Positions 1 to 5,187 of a stretch of DNA of 5,979 nucleotides are shown here, piece by piece. Origin of the DNA: Acidobacteriota bacterium. GTDB lineage: Bacteria; Acidobacteriota; Polarisedimenticolia; Gp22-AA2. Position 1 is the stretch's first letter; each line of letters begins with the position of its first letter. The notes beneath the pieces are model-generated. The model ran no database searches. It worked only from the letters and a program-made list of their open reading frames with translations, and was not told the origin of the DNA. The stretch spans positions 1-5,979 of the forward strand of contig JACQNT010000054.1 of assembly GCA_016202915.1 (NCBI GenBank). The letters are read 5' to 3'. The translations under genes and the position numbers were made by a program.

Positions 1-77
1 CCTCGGGTCTCCCTCGCCCGGCCGCGTGAACTGCGCGCGGCCACGGGCTCGGTCCGACACGCCCCCGCGAGGCGCTG
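1..77 (-). repeat. Partial, diverged copy A of a structured intergenic repeat
   Basis: Read on the minus strand, this segment matches the hairpin half of copies B (197-384) and C (5811-5979), and is cut by the window's left edge. The core stem is intact: GGCCGCG (20-26) pairs with CGCGGCC (36-42) around a 9-nt loop. GCCC (16-19) pairs with GGGC (45-48), with a 2-nt bulge (43-44) that is also present in B and C. The GCGAGGCGCTGC at 66-77 resembles the outer end of the element (GAGGCGCTGCCCCC in B). Outside the hairpin the match is weak. The part carrying the CCCCAG/CTGGGG hairpin would lie left of base 1. A is oriented opposite to B, so the two are head to head. Confidence 0.55.
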
Positions 78-196
78 CGGCCGCCACCGGACTGTGGAAC
101 CGGCTCGCGCGCACCGGCATCACCCGCTCACGGCCCAGACGACTCCACGGGTGTGGGAGTTGCCGTGCCCAGGTGGCTGAAGGAGGCGCGGGTGCG
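78..196. other. Intergenic spacer between repeat copies A and B, no gene seen
   Basis: Open frames here run on into the repeat and the MFS gene. They give Arg/Ala/Gly-rich translations with no recognisable domain, no convincing ribosome binding site and no family resemblance. A short stretch around 165-185 looks superficially like the D-arm region of a tRNA, but no T-arm follows. I see no tRNA, no clear terminator with a T-run and no insertion sequence. Confidence 0.5.
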
Positions 197-384
197 GGGG
201 GCAGCGCCTCAGGCTCGCGGGGCCTTCTCGCAGCGCGCCCGTGGCCGCGGGGTGTGCCGCGGCCGGGCGGGCGAGAGCAGAGCGGCGACGCGGCCGTCGG
301 CGGTTTGTGCCGATCCGGCCGCGGCGACCGCGTGCCTCGCGAGCCAGAGGCGCTGCCCCCAGAAACTGGGGAATCCTCGGTCGG
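197..384 (+). repeat. Copy B of a structured intergenic repeat, upstream of the MFS gene
   Basis: The reverse complement of this segment recurs at the right edge (5811-5979). Three blocks are identical in the two copies: 280-298, 307-336 (30 nt, equal to 5858-5887) and 347-372 (26 nt, equal to 5822-5847). The element is bounded by an inverted repeat of 23 bp with one mismatch: 197-219 against 338-360, outer sequence GGGGGCAGCGCCTC / GAGGCGCTGCCCCC. Inside it, GGCCGCGG (243-250) and CCGCGGCC (257-264) form a perfect 8-bp stem with a 6-nt loop. This is extended by CGCCC/GGGCG (236-240/265-269) and TTCTCGC/GCGAGAG (225-231/271-277). A second small hairpin, CCCCAG-AAA-CTGGGG (357-371), ends the element. 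It could be a MITE-like mobile repeat, a structured RNA or a regulatory module. No protein is encoded, because a 1-nt indel between copies breaks the shared frame. Confidence 0.8.
357..371 (+). repeat. Small perfect hairpin CCCCAG-AAA-CTGGGG at the gene-proximal end of copy B
   Basis: Six-base-pair inverted repeat with a 3-nt centre, identical to the one at 5823-5837 in copy C. It is centred about 64 bases before the predicted transcription start of the MFS gene and ends 21 nt before the -35 box. No T-run follows on either strand, so it is a poor intrinsic terminator. A protein-binding operator or a terminal structure of the repeat are alternatives. Confidence 0.6.
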
Positions 385-392
385 GCGGGCGA

Positions 393-421
393 TTGACAAC
401 CGATCGGTGCGTCTCTATCCT
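393..421 (+). promoter_or_regulatory. Sigma70-type promoter for the MFS gene
   Basis: TTGACA (393-398, perfect -35) is followed after exactly 17 nt by TATCCT (416-421, 4 of 6 to TATAAT). Transcription would start around 428-430, on or just before the A of the ATG at 430. The message would therefore be leaderless or nearly so, and no Shine-Dalgarno sequence is present upstream of 430. Confidence 0.65.
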
Positions 422-429
422 CGCCCGTC

Positions 430-1590
430 ATGCCGCTCGAGGCCCCGCGCGCGCTGAGCCTCTTCTACCTGACCTCGTTCGCCGTGCTGGGCGTCTACCT
501 GCCGTACTTCAACCTCTACCTGGAAAGGATCGGCCTCACCGGGCTGCAGATCGGCACCGTGAACGCGCTCCTGCCGCTGTGCGGCACGCTGGTGCCTGCG
601 GCGGGCGGGGTCCTGGCCGATCGCCTCGGGCGCCGGCGCGACCTGATCGTCCTGTCGAGCCTCGCGGCGCTCGTCGCCTTCTGCTTCATCCTGGGCGCGC
701 GCGGCTTCGCCGGCGTCGCCCTGGTGATGGCCTGCTTCGCGATGCTCAGGTCCCCGGCGGTGCCCCTGGCGGAGGCGGCGGCGATGGAGATCGCGGAGAG
801 CGGCGGCCCGCACTACGGCAGGATGCGGGCCTGGGGATCGATCGCCTTCGTCCTCGCGGCGCTCGGGGCGGGGCCGGCGGTGGGACGCTGGGGAGCGCGC
901 TCGGTCGTCTTCCTCCTCATCGGCCTCCTGGCGCTGAACTTCGCGGCCTCCCTCCTGCTTCCCCGCGATCGGGCGCGCGCCGCCGGCCCGCGGCCCGCCT
1001 CCAGCCTGTGGCGACTCTTGAAGACGCCCGCCGTCCTGCTGTTTCTGTCGGCGTGCGTCCTGTCTCAGGCCGCGCACGGCCCCTACTACGTCTTCTTCAG
1101 CATCCACCTCGAGGAGATGGGATACTCCGCGCCGGCGATCGGGCTCCTGTGGGGGATGGCGGTGGCGTGCGAAGTGGCCGCCATGCTGCGCGTGTCCGCG
1201 ATCCTGGAGCGCCTCGGGACGCTGCCGGTCATGGCGCTGTGCCTGCTCCTGTCCTCGGTGCGCTGGTGGATCTGCTCCGCCAGCGCCGCCCCGGCGATGC
1301 TGGCCGCGGCGCAGGCGCTGCACGCCGCCACCTTCGCCGCCTTCCACGTGGCGGCGGTGACCCACACGCACCGCCTGTTCGGCGAGGACCGGCGGGCCAG
1401 CGGCCAGGCGATCTACGGCTCGGCGACCTACGGGGCGGGCAACGTCCTGGGAATGCTGGGGAGCGGTCTCCTGTACGAGAGGAGCGCCGCCAGCGCCCTC
1501 TTCGCCCGCGCCTCCTGGGTGGCACTCCTGGGCGGCTTCCTGGTGATCGTCGCGGCGCGGCGGGAGGCCCGCTCGGGGCGCGGACTATAA
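430..1590 (+). CDS. MFS transporter, MFS_1-like / phenylpropionate-permease (HcaT-like) family
   Basis: A 386-residue integral membrane protein, about the length of a 12-helix major facilitator. The N-terminus (residues 8-30) is a hydrophobic helix containing YLPYFNLYLERIG, typical of the family related to HcaT and LacY-like nucleoside permeases. The MFS loop 2-3 signature GGVLADRLGRRRD lies at residues 59-71. YGRMRAWGSIAF (139-150) matches the YG-RxWGS motif of that family, and the second half begins near GPYYVFFSIHLEEMGYS (207-223). It presumably exports or imports a small solute by proton coupling; the substrate cannot be read from sequence. ATG 430 is chosen because the helix starts immediately after it and the promoter ends 8 nt before it. 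mqnD starts 28 nt downstream and may be partly co-transcribed. Codon use matches its neighbours. Confidence 0.9.
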   Translation: MPLEAPRALSLFYLTSFAVLGVYLPYFNLYLERIGLTGLQIGTVNALLPLCGTLVPAAGGVLADRLGRRRDLIVLSSLAALVAFCFILGARGFAGVALVMACFAMLRSPAVPLAEAAAMEIAESGGPHYGRMRAWGSIAFVLAALGAGPAVGRWGARSVVFLLIGLLALNFAASLLLPRDRARAAGPRPASSLWRLLKTPAVLLFLSACVLSQAAHGPYYVFFSIHLEEMGYSAPAIGLLWGMAVACEVAAMLRVSAILERLGTLPVMALCLLLSSVRWWICSASAAPAMLAAAQALHAATFAAFHVAAVTHTHRLFGEDRRASGQAIYGSATYGAGNVLGMLGSGLLYERSAASALFARASWVALLGGFLVIVAARREARSGRGL

Positions 1591-1591
1591 T
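1586..1591 (+). promoter_or_regulatory. Possible -10 box (TATAAT) for the mqnD operon
   Basis: A perfect TATAAT overlaps the TAA stop of the MFS gene and lies 27 nt before the mqnD ATG. In DNA this GC-rich such a hexamer is unlikely to be casual, although part of it is fixed by the stop codon. No recognisable -35 box lies 16-18 nt upstream and there is no TGn extension. It may be a weak or activator-dependent internal promoter. Confidence 0.4.
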
Positions 1592-1603
1592 GGTCTCCCC
1601 ATT

Positions 1604-1609
1604 GGAGGA
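1604..1609 (+). promoter_or_regulatory. Ribosome binding site of mqnD
   Basis: GGAGGA ends 9 nt before the ATG at 1619, and it fixes that start. CTCC at 1595-1598 could pair with GGAG at 1604-1607 and partly mask the site; the helix is only 4 bp, so this is tentative. Confidence 0.7.
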
Positions 1610-1618
1610 CGGCGATCG

Positions 1619-2467
1619 ATGAGCGACGGAGCGACGGGGCGCCGCATCCAGATCGGCCACAGTCCCGACCCGGACGACGCCTTCATGTTCTACGGGCTCG
1701 CCTCGGGCAAGGTCAGAGCGCCGGGCTACGAGATCGTCCAGGTGCTGAAGGACATCGAGAGCCTGAACCGCCTGGCGCTGGAAGGAAGGATCGAGGTGAC
1801 GGCCGTGTCGATCCACGCCTACGCCTACCTGGCCGACCGCTACGCGCTGCTGTCCTGCGGCGCGAGCATGGGGGACGGGTACGGGCCGATCGTGATCACC
1901 CGCGGCCCCGCCTCGATCGAGGACCTCCGGTGCCTGACGATCGCCGTCCCCGGCCGGCTCACCTCGGCGACCCTGGCGCTCCGCCTGGCCCTCGGTGAGG
2001 TCCGGACGGTGACCCTGCCGTTCGACCGGATCCTCGAGGCGGTGGCGCGCGGCGAGCAGGAGGCGGGCCTGCTGATCCACGAAGGGCAGCTCACCTACGC
2101 CGACCGGGGCGTCGGCAAGGCGCTCGACCTCGGCGCGTGGTGGCTCGGCAGGACCGGGCTGCCCCTCCCTCTCGGGGGGAACGCGATCCGCAGGGACCTC
2201 GGAGGCGAGGCGATCGCCGCGATCGGGTCGTTCATCAGGAGGAGCATCTCCTACGGCCTGGCCCATCGGGAGGAGGCGCTGGCGTACGCCATGGAGTACG
2301 GCCGCGGGATCGACCGATCCCTGGCCGACCGTTTCGTCGGGATGTACGTCAACGACGCCACGCTCGACTACGGCCCGCGGGGCCGCCGGGCGGTGCAGGC
2401 GTTCCTGGATGCCGGCTTTGAAGCGGGCCTGGTCCCGCACAGGGTCGCCGTCGAGTTCGCGGGGTGA
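1619..2467 (+). CDS. mqnD: MqnD-like protein (1,4-dihydroxy-6-naphthoate synthase, futalosine menaquinone pathway)
   Basis: A 282-residue soluble protein of the MqnA/MqnD periplasmic-binding-protein-like fold. Family marks seen are SPDPDDAFMFYGLA (15-28), equivalent to the SPCPNDTF motif of MqnD; SIHAYAYLADRYALL (64-78); PGRLTSATLAL (111-121); LIHEGQLTY (152-160), whose His154 corresponds to the catalytic His of characterised MqnD; and LPLPLGGNAI (181-190). MqnD converts cyclic de-hypoxanthine futalosine to 1,4-dihydroxy-6-naphthoate, so the organism probably makes menaquinone by the futalosine route in the cytoplasm. No other mqn gene is in the window, so pathway membership rests on homology. 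MqnA (chorismate dehydratase) is the nearest alternative and is less likely given the IHEG motif. Its last bases overlap the ygfZ-like start by 4 nt (GTGA). Confidence 0.85.
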   Translation: MSDGATGRRIQIGHSPDPDDAFMFYGLASGKVRAPGYEIVQVLKDIESLNRLALEGRIEVTAVSIHAYAYLADRYALLSCGASMGDGYGPIVITRGPASIEDLRCLTIAVPGRLTSATLALRLALGEVRTVTLPFDRILEAVARGEQEAGLLIHEGQLTYADRGVGKALDLGAWWLGRTGLPLPLGGNAIRRDLGGEAIAAIGSFIRRSISYGLAHREEALAYAMEYGRGIDRSLADRFVGMYVNDATLDYGPRGRRAVQAFLDAGFEAGLVPHRVAVEFAG

Positions 2468-3477
2468 TGATCGTGGACGCCGCGGATGTCGTGCCGGAGG
2501 CGGGGGCGGCGGAGGAATACCGCGCGGCCCGCGCCGGGGCGGTCCTCGCCGGCCGATCGGACCTCGGGCGCCTGTCGATCCGGGGCCGCGACGCTCTCGA
2601 CCTCCTCCATCGTCTCACCACGAACTCGATCAAGGACCTCGGGCCGGGAGAGGGGACGGCGGCGGTCTTCACCACCCCCAAGGGGCGCATCCGCGACCTG
2701 GTTCTGCTCCACCGCCTGGAAGAGGAGATTCTCTGCATCGCGGGCCCGGGGAGGGCGGCGCCCGTCGCGGAGTGGATCGGGCAGTACACCTTCAGGGAGG
2801 AGGTCGCGGTGGCGGACCGCACCCGCTCCCACGGGACGCTCGGCCTCTTCGGCGCCCGCGCCGCGGAGGCGGTCGCCGCGCTGTTCGGGGAGGAGGCGGC
2901 GGGGCGCCCCCCGCACCACCCGCTGCGCCTCACGCTCGCCGGCATCCCCCTGGTCCTCTGCCGCACCTTTCCCCTGGCGGGGGAGGGGTTTCACCTGACG
3001 GCGGAGGCCGCCCCGCTGCCGGCGCTGCGGGCGGCTCTCCTCGAGGCCGTCCCCGGCCTGACGCCCGCGGGGCCGGCCTGCCTGGATCTCTTGAGGATCG
3101 AGGCCGGCCTGCCGGAGCACGGACGGGAGCTGACGGAGGCCTACAACCCCTGGGAGGCGCGGCTCGACGACGCGATCTCCCTGACCAAGGGCTGCTACGT
3201 CGGCCAGGAGGTGATCGCCCGCCTCAACACCTACAGGAAGGTGTCGCGCCTGCTCGTCCGGCTGCGCGTCGAGGGGGCGGCGCCACCGGAGGCCGGGTCG
3301 ATGCTCGAGTCCGGCGGCGAGACGATCGGAACGTTGACGAGCGCCGCCGTCGTGCCCGGGGAAGGGCGCGTGGTGGCGCTCGGCTACGTCCGGGACGAGG
3401 ACGCGGTCGCCGGGAAGGAGATCGCGATCGGCGGTGAACGGGGCGCGCGCGCCACGATCCTGGGGCCGGCCCGGTGA
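2464..3477 (+). CDS. ygfZ: YgfZ/GcvT-like folate-binding Fe-S cluster maintenance protein
   Basis: 337 residues, close to the family's usual length. It resembles the glycine-cleavage T-protein fold but carries the YgfZ signature KGCYVGQE at residues 242-249, with the conserved Cys at 244, followed by RLNTYRKVSRLLVRL. N-terminal family features are GRLSIRGRDALDLLHRLTTN (35-54) and TPKGRI (71-76). YgfZ proteins act in the cytoplasm with tetrahydrofolate to keep certain Fe-S enzymes, such as MiaB, active; this role is known from E. coli and inferred here. GTG 2464 overlaps the mqnD stop as GTGA, and ATG 2467 (TGATG) is an equally plausible start. No strong Shine-Dalgarno is visible, so translation is probably coupled to mqnD. 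It in turn overlaps the chelatase gene by 4 nt. Confidence 0.88.
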   Translation: MMIVDAADVVPEAGAAEEYRAARAGAVLAGRSDLGRLSIRGRDALDLLHRLTTNSIKDLGPGEGTAAVFTTPKGRIRDLVLLHRLEEEILCIAGPGRAAPVAEWIGQYTFREEVAVADRTRSHGTLGLFGARAAEAVAALFGEEAAGRPPHHPLRLTLAGIPLVLCRTFPLAGEGFHLTAEAAPLPALRAALLEAVPGLTPAGPACLDLLRIEAGLPEHGRELTEAYNPWEARLDDAISLTKGCYVGQEVIARLNTYRKVSRLLVRLRVEGAAPPEAGSMLESGGETIGTLTSAAVVPGEGRVVALGYVRDEDAVAGKEIAIGGERGARATILGPAR

Positions 3478-3887
3478 GGCGCCTCAGGTCCGGCGCGGCC
3501 CCCGGCAGGACGGCTATCTTGTTGGTCGGCCACGGCAGCCGGGTGGCCGCCGCCAACCGGGTCCTGCACGGGATCGCCCGGTCCCTGCGCGCCAGGTTCC
3601 GGGGGTATCTCGTCGCGCCCTGCTACCTCGAGGGGGCGCGGCCGGGCGTCCAGGAGGCGATCGATCGCTGCGTGGCGCGGAAGGCCCGGCGCATCCTGTG
3701 CGTGCCGTACTTTCTCTACCTTGGAGGGCACGTGGCGCAGGACCTGCCCGCCGAGCTGGCGCGGGCCCGCGCGCGGCACCGGGGCCTGCGCATCCGCCTG
3801 GCGGCGCACCTGGGGCGCGATGCGCGCCTGGTGTCGATCGTCGCCGATCGGATCCGCAGCGGGCTCCGGAGGAGCCGGTGGGCCTGA
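3474..3887 (+). CDS. cbiX: CbiX/SirB-type single-domain sirohydrochlorin chelatase
   Basis: A 137-residue protein, the size of the short homodimeric CbiX(S) type rather than the double-domain SirB/CbiX(L). The metal-binding signature GHGSR is at residues 19-23 (His20). A second conserved His lies in VPYFLYLGGHVAQDLP (His86). The C-terminal motif HLGRDARLVSIVADRI (112-127) also fits. The family inserts Co2+ or Fe2+ into sirohydrochlorin for cobalamin or siroheme synthesis; which metal is used here cannot be told. It could also be annotated sirB. GTG 3474 overlaps the ygfZ-like TGA (GTGA), and no good ribosome binding site is seen, indicating translational coupling. No other tetrapyrrole gene is nearby. 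Near the 3' end is a perfect 6-bp inverted repeat, GGCTCC-GGA-GGAGCC (3862-3876). Confidence 0.87.
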   Translation: MRRLRSGAAPGRTAILLVGHGSRVAAANRVLHGIARSLRARFRGYLVAPCYLEGARPGVQEAIDRCVARKARRILCVPYFLYLGGHVAQDLPAELARARARHRGLRIRLAAHLGRDARLVSIVADRIRSGLRRSRWA

Positions 3888-3895
3888 GGGGCGTG

Positions 3896-3904
3896 TGCTA
3901 TCAT
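3896..3904 (+). promoter_or_regulatory. Extended -10 promoter for trxB
   Basis: TGC followed by TATCAT (3899-3904) is an extended -10 element (TGn plus 5 of 6 to TATAAT), 11 nt before the trxB ATG. No -35 box is visible, as is common for extended -10 promoters. The transcript would begin near 3911 with a leader of about 4-5 nt. GGCCGGCCGCC between the box and the ATG has no Shine-Dalgarno, so trxB is likely translated from a near-leaderless mRNA. Confidence 0.55.
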
Positions 3905-3915
3905 GGCCGGCCGCC

Positions 3916-4896
3916 ATGACAGCAGCAGAGGCGACGGGAAGGGGAGGCGCGCGCTCCGGCGCCGCCGGGGACACGACCAGGGACGTCGTCATTCTGGGAT
4001 CGGGATGCGCGGGCCTGACCGCGGCGATCTACGCCGCCCGCGCCAGCCTGAAGCCCCTCCTGGTGGACGGCCACGAAGCGGGCGGGCAGTTGGGCCTGAC
4101 GACGGACGTCGAGAACTACCCGGGGTTTCCCGAGGGGATCCTGGGGCCGCAGCTGATCGACAGGATGCGGCAGCAGGCGGCGCGCTTCGGCACCGATTAC
4201 CTGGGCGGCGCGGCGACCGCCGCCGATCTCTCCCGGCGCCCCTTCCGCCTGACCGTCGGCGGCCACGGCGACGTCCTCACCAGGACGCTCATCATCGCCT
4301 CGGGAGCCTCGGCCCGCCTCCTCGGCCTCGAGTCGGAGAAGCGCCTCCTGGGCCACGGGCTGTCAACCTGCGCCACCTGCGACGGGTTCTTCTTCCGCGG
4401 CAAGGAGATCGCGGTGATCGGCGGCGGCGACTCCGCCATGGAGGAAGGGACCTTCCTCACCAAGTTCGCCGCCAGGGTGACGATCGTCCACCGCCGCGAT
4501 ACTCTGCGGGCGTCGAAGATCATGCAGGAGCGGGCGCGCCAGAACCCGTATATCGCCTTCGTATGGGACAGCGTCGTCGAGGAGATCCTCGGCAAGGAGC
4601 GTGTCGAGGGGATCCGTCTCCGGAACCTCAGGACCGGGCGGGTCTCCGAGACGCGGCTGGACGGCGTGTTCGTCGCCATCGGCCACATCCCCAACACGCG
4701 CATCTTCGAAGGGCAGATCGATCTCGACAAGGCGGGCTACATCATCACCCGGGACGGCACGAGGACGAGCGTCCCCGGAGTCTTCGCCGCCGGAGACTGC
4801 CAGGACCATGTCTACCGCCAGGCGGTCACGGCGGCCGGCAGCGGCTGCATGGCCGCCATGGACGCGGAACGGTTCCTGGAGGCGCAGGGCCACTGA
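3916..4896 (+). CDS. trxB: Thioredoxin-disulfide reductase (low-molecular-weight, FAD/NADPH)
   Basis: 326 residues, matching bacterial TrxB. It reduces thioredoxin with NADPH in the cytoplasm. The FAD-binding N-terminal motif is GSGCAGLTAA (28-37), then GGQLGLTTDVENYPGFP (56-72), the redox-active CATC at 152-155 followed by DGF, the NADPH-binding GGGDSA (169-174) and HRR (192-194), VFVAIGHIPNT (251-261) and the C-terminal FAD motif AAGDC (301-305). RQAVTAAGSGCMAAMDAERFL near the end is typical of the family. About 20 poorly conserved residues precede the FAD motif. ATG 3916 is preferred over an upstream-extended open frame, because the extension overlaps the chelatase gene and has no family resemblance. 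The position-31 Cys in GSGCAG replaces the commoner Pro, a variant seen in other TrxB proteins. It has its own candidate promoter. Confidence 0.95.
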   Translation: MTAAEATGRGGARSGAAGDTTRDVVILGSGCAGLTAAIYAARASLKPLLVDGHEAGGQLGLTTDVENYPGFPEGILGPQLIDRMRQQAARFGTDYLGGAATAADLSRRPFRLTVGGHGDVLTRTLIIASGASARLLGLESEKRLLGHGLSTCATCDGFFFRGKEIAVIGGGDSAMEEGTFLTKFAARVTIVHRRDTLRASKIMQERARQNPYIAFVWDSVVEEILGKERVEGIRLRNLRTGRVSETRLDGVFVAIGHIPNTRIFEGQIDLDKAGYIITRDGTRTSVPGVFAAGDCQDHVYRQAVTAAGSGCMAAMDAERFLEAQGH

Positions 4897-4899
4897 AGC

Positions 4900-4913
4900 G
4901 GGCGCAAGCGCCC
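4900..4913 (+). repeat. Short GC hairpin after trxB
   Basis: GGGCG (4900-4904) and CGCCC (4909-4913) can pair around CAAG, 3 nt after the trxB stop. There is no T-run and the stem is only 5 bp. It is a weak mRNA-end or processing structure at best. Confidence 0.3.
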
Positions 4914-4942
4914 CGGCCGACCGGGCGACGCCGGGAGGACCC

Positions 4943-5116
4943 GTGAGCGACACGCTGGACGAACTTCTCGAATCGATCGACCGCGCGCTCGTCCTGCTGA
5001 AGAACCGTCCGGAGGCCCGGTACGGCGCGGACGTTGAAAATCTCCTGCGGATCAAGCGGATCCTGGAGGGCCTTGATCCGGACGAGATCGACGCCTTGCT
5101 GGACGAGGAGGAGTAG
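4943..5116 (+). CDS. Small acidic helical protein of unknown function (57 aa)
   Basis: I do not recognise a family. GTG 4943 is chosen because GGGAGGA (4933-4939) lies 3 nt upstream and the reading shifts to low-complexity shadow sequence before it. The ATG-initiated frame that contains it starts inside trxB and is not credible. The product begins SDTLDELLESIDRALVLLKN and ends EIDALLDEEE. It is rich in Leu, Asp and Glu, has spaced Leu/Ile suggesting one or two amphipathic helices, and lacks Cys and any membrane segment. Its composition (few Arg-Gly runs, high Asp/Glu/Leu) is much more protein-like than the surrounding shadow frames. It lies 46 nt after trxB, same strand, and may share its transcript. 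A role in a protein complex is possible but not shown. Confidence 0.65.
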   Translation: MSDTLDELLESIDRALVLLKNRPEARYGADVENLLRIKRILEGLDPDEIDALLDEEE

Positions 5117-5136
5117 AAAGGCTCCCGGGCTGCATC

Positions 5137-5166
5137 CCCGCCCGGCGTTCAGGGGATCCGGGCGGG
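5137..5166. terminator. Strong stem-loop between convergent genes, candidate bidirectional terminator
   Basis: CCCGCCCGG (5137-5145) and CCGGGCGGG (5158-5166) form a perfect 9-bp GC stem with a 12-nt loop. It lies between the 57-codon ORF end (plus strand) and the tRNA-Leu 3' end (minus strand). Neither strand has a proper T-run directly after it, so it may instead assist Rho-dependent ending or 3'-end protection. CCGGGC at 5125-5130 can compete for the same left arm (GCCCGG, 5140-5145). Confidence 0.5.
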
Positions 5167-5187
5167 CGGCCAAGCCGAGTGAACTGG

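Noticed and set aside
165..200. tRNA-like stretch (AGGTGGCTGAAGG) in the left spacer
   Set aside because: No matching acceptor stem, anticodon arm or T-loop (GTTCRANYC) follows within tRNA distance.
232..380. A conserved protein encoded by the repeat: translations of copy B (+) and copy C (-) share a segment containing RSGRGDRVPR and PEALPPETG
   Set aside because: The apparent similarity follows from DNA identity. A 1-nt length difference after the hairpin shifts the frame between copies, several differences change amino acids, and no start with a ribosome binding site is present.
415..1371. Minus-strand open frame (318 codons) inside the MFS gene
   Set aside because: Low-complexity His/Arg/Gln/Gly translation typical of antisense shadow; the plus-strand frame has clear MFS motifs.
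153..1622. Long plus-strand open frame (489 codons) overlapping the MFS gene
   Set aside because: Its translation is Arg/Gly/Pro-rich with no domain. It is the +1-shifted shadow of the MFS gene plus the repeat, a usual effect of very GC-rich DNA with few stops.
1229..2440. Long minus-strand open frame (403 codons) opposite the MFS gene and mqnD
   Set aside because: Antisense shadow of two well-recognised genes; it crosses their boundary and shows no family resemblance.
3862..3876. Perfect hairpin GGCTCC-GGA-GGAGCC as an intrinsic terminator before trxB
   Set aside because: It lies inside the chelatase coding region, has no T-run after it and could be chance in Arg/Ser/Gly codons. Not called as a terminator.
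3721..3915. N-terminal extension of TrxB by 65 codons
   Set aside because: The extension lies mostly inside the chelatase gene in another frame and has no TrxB similarity. ATG 3916 gives a normal-length protein.
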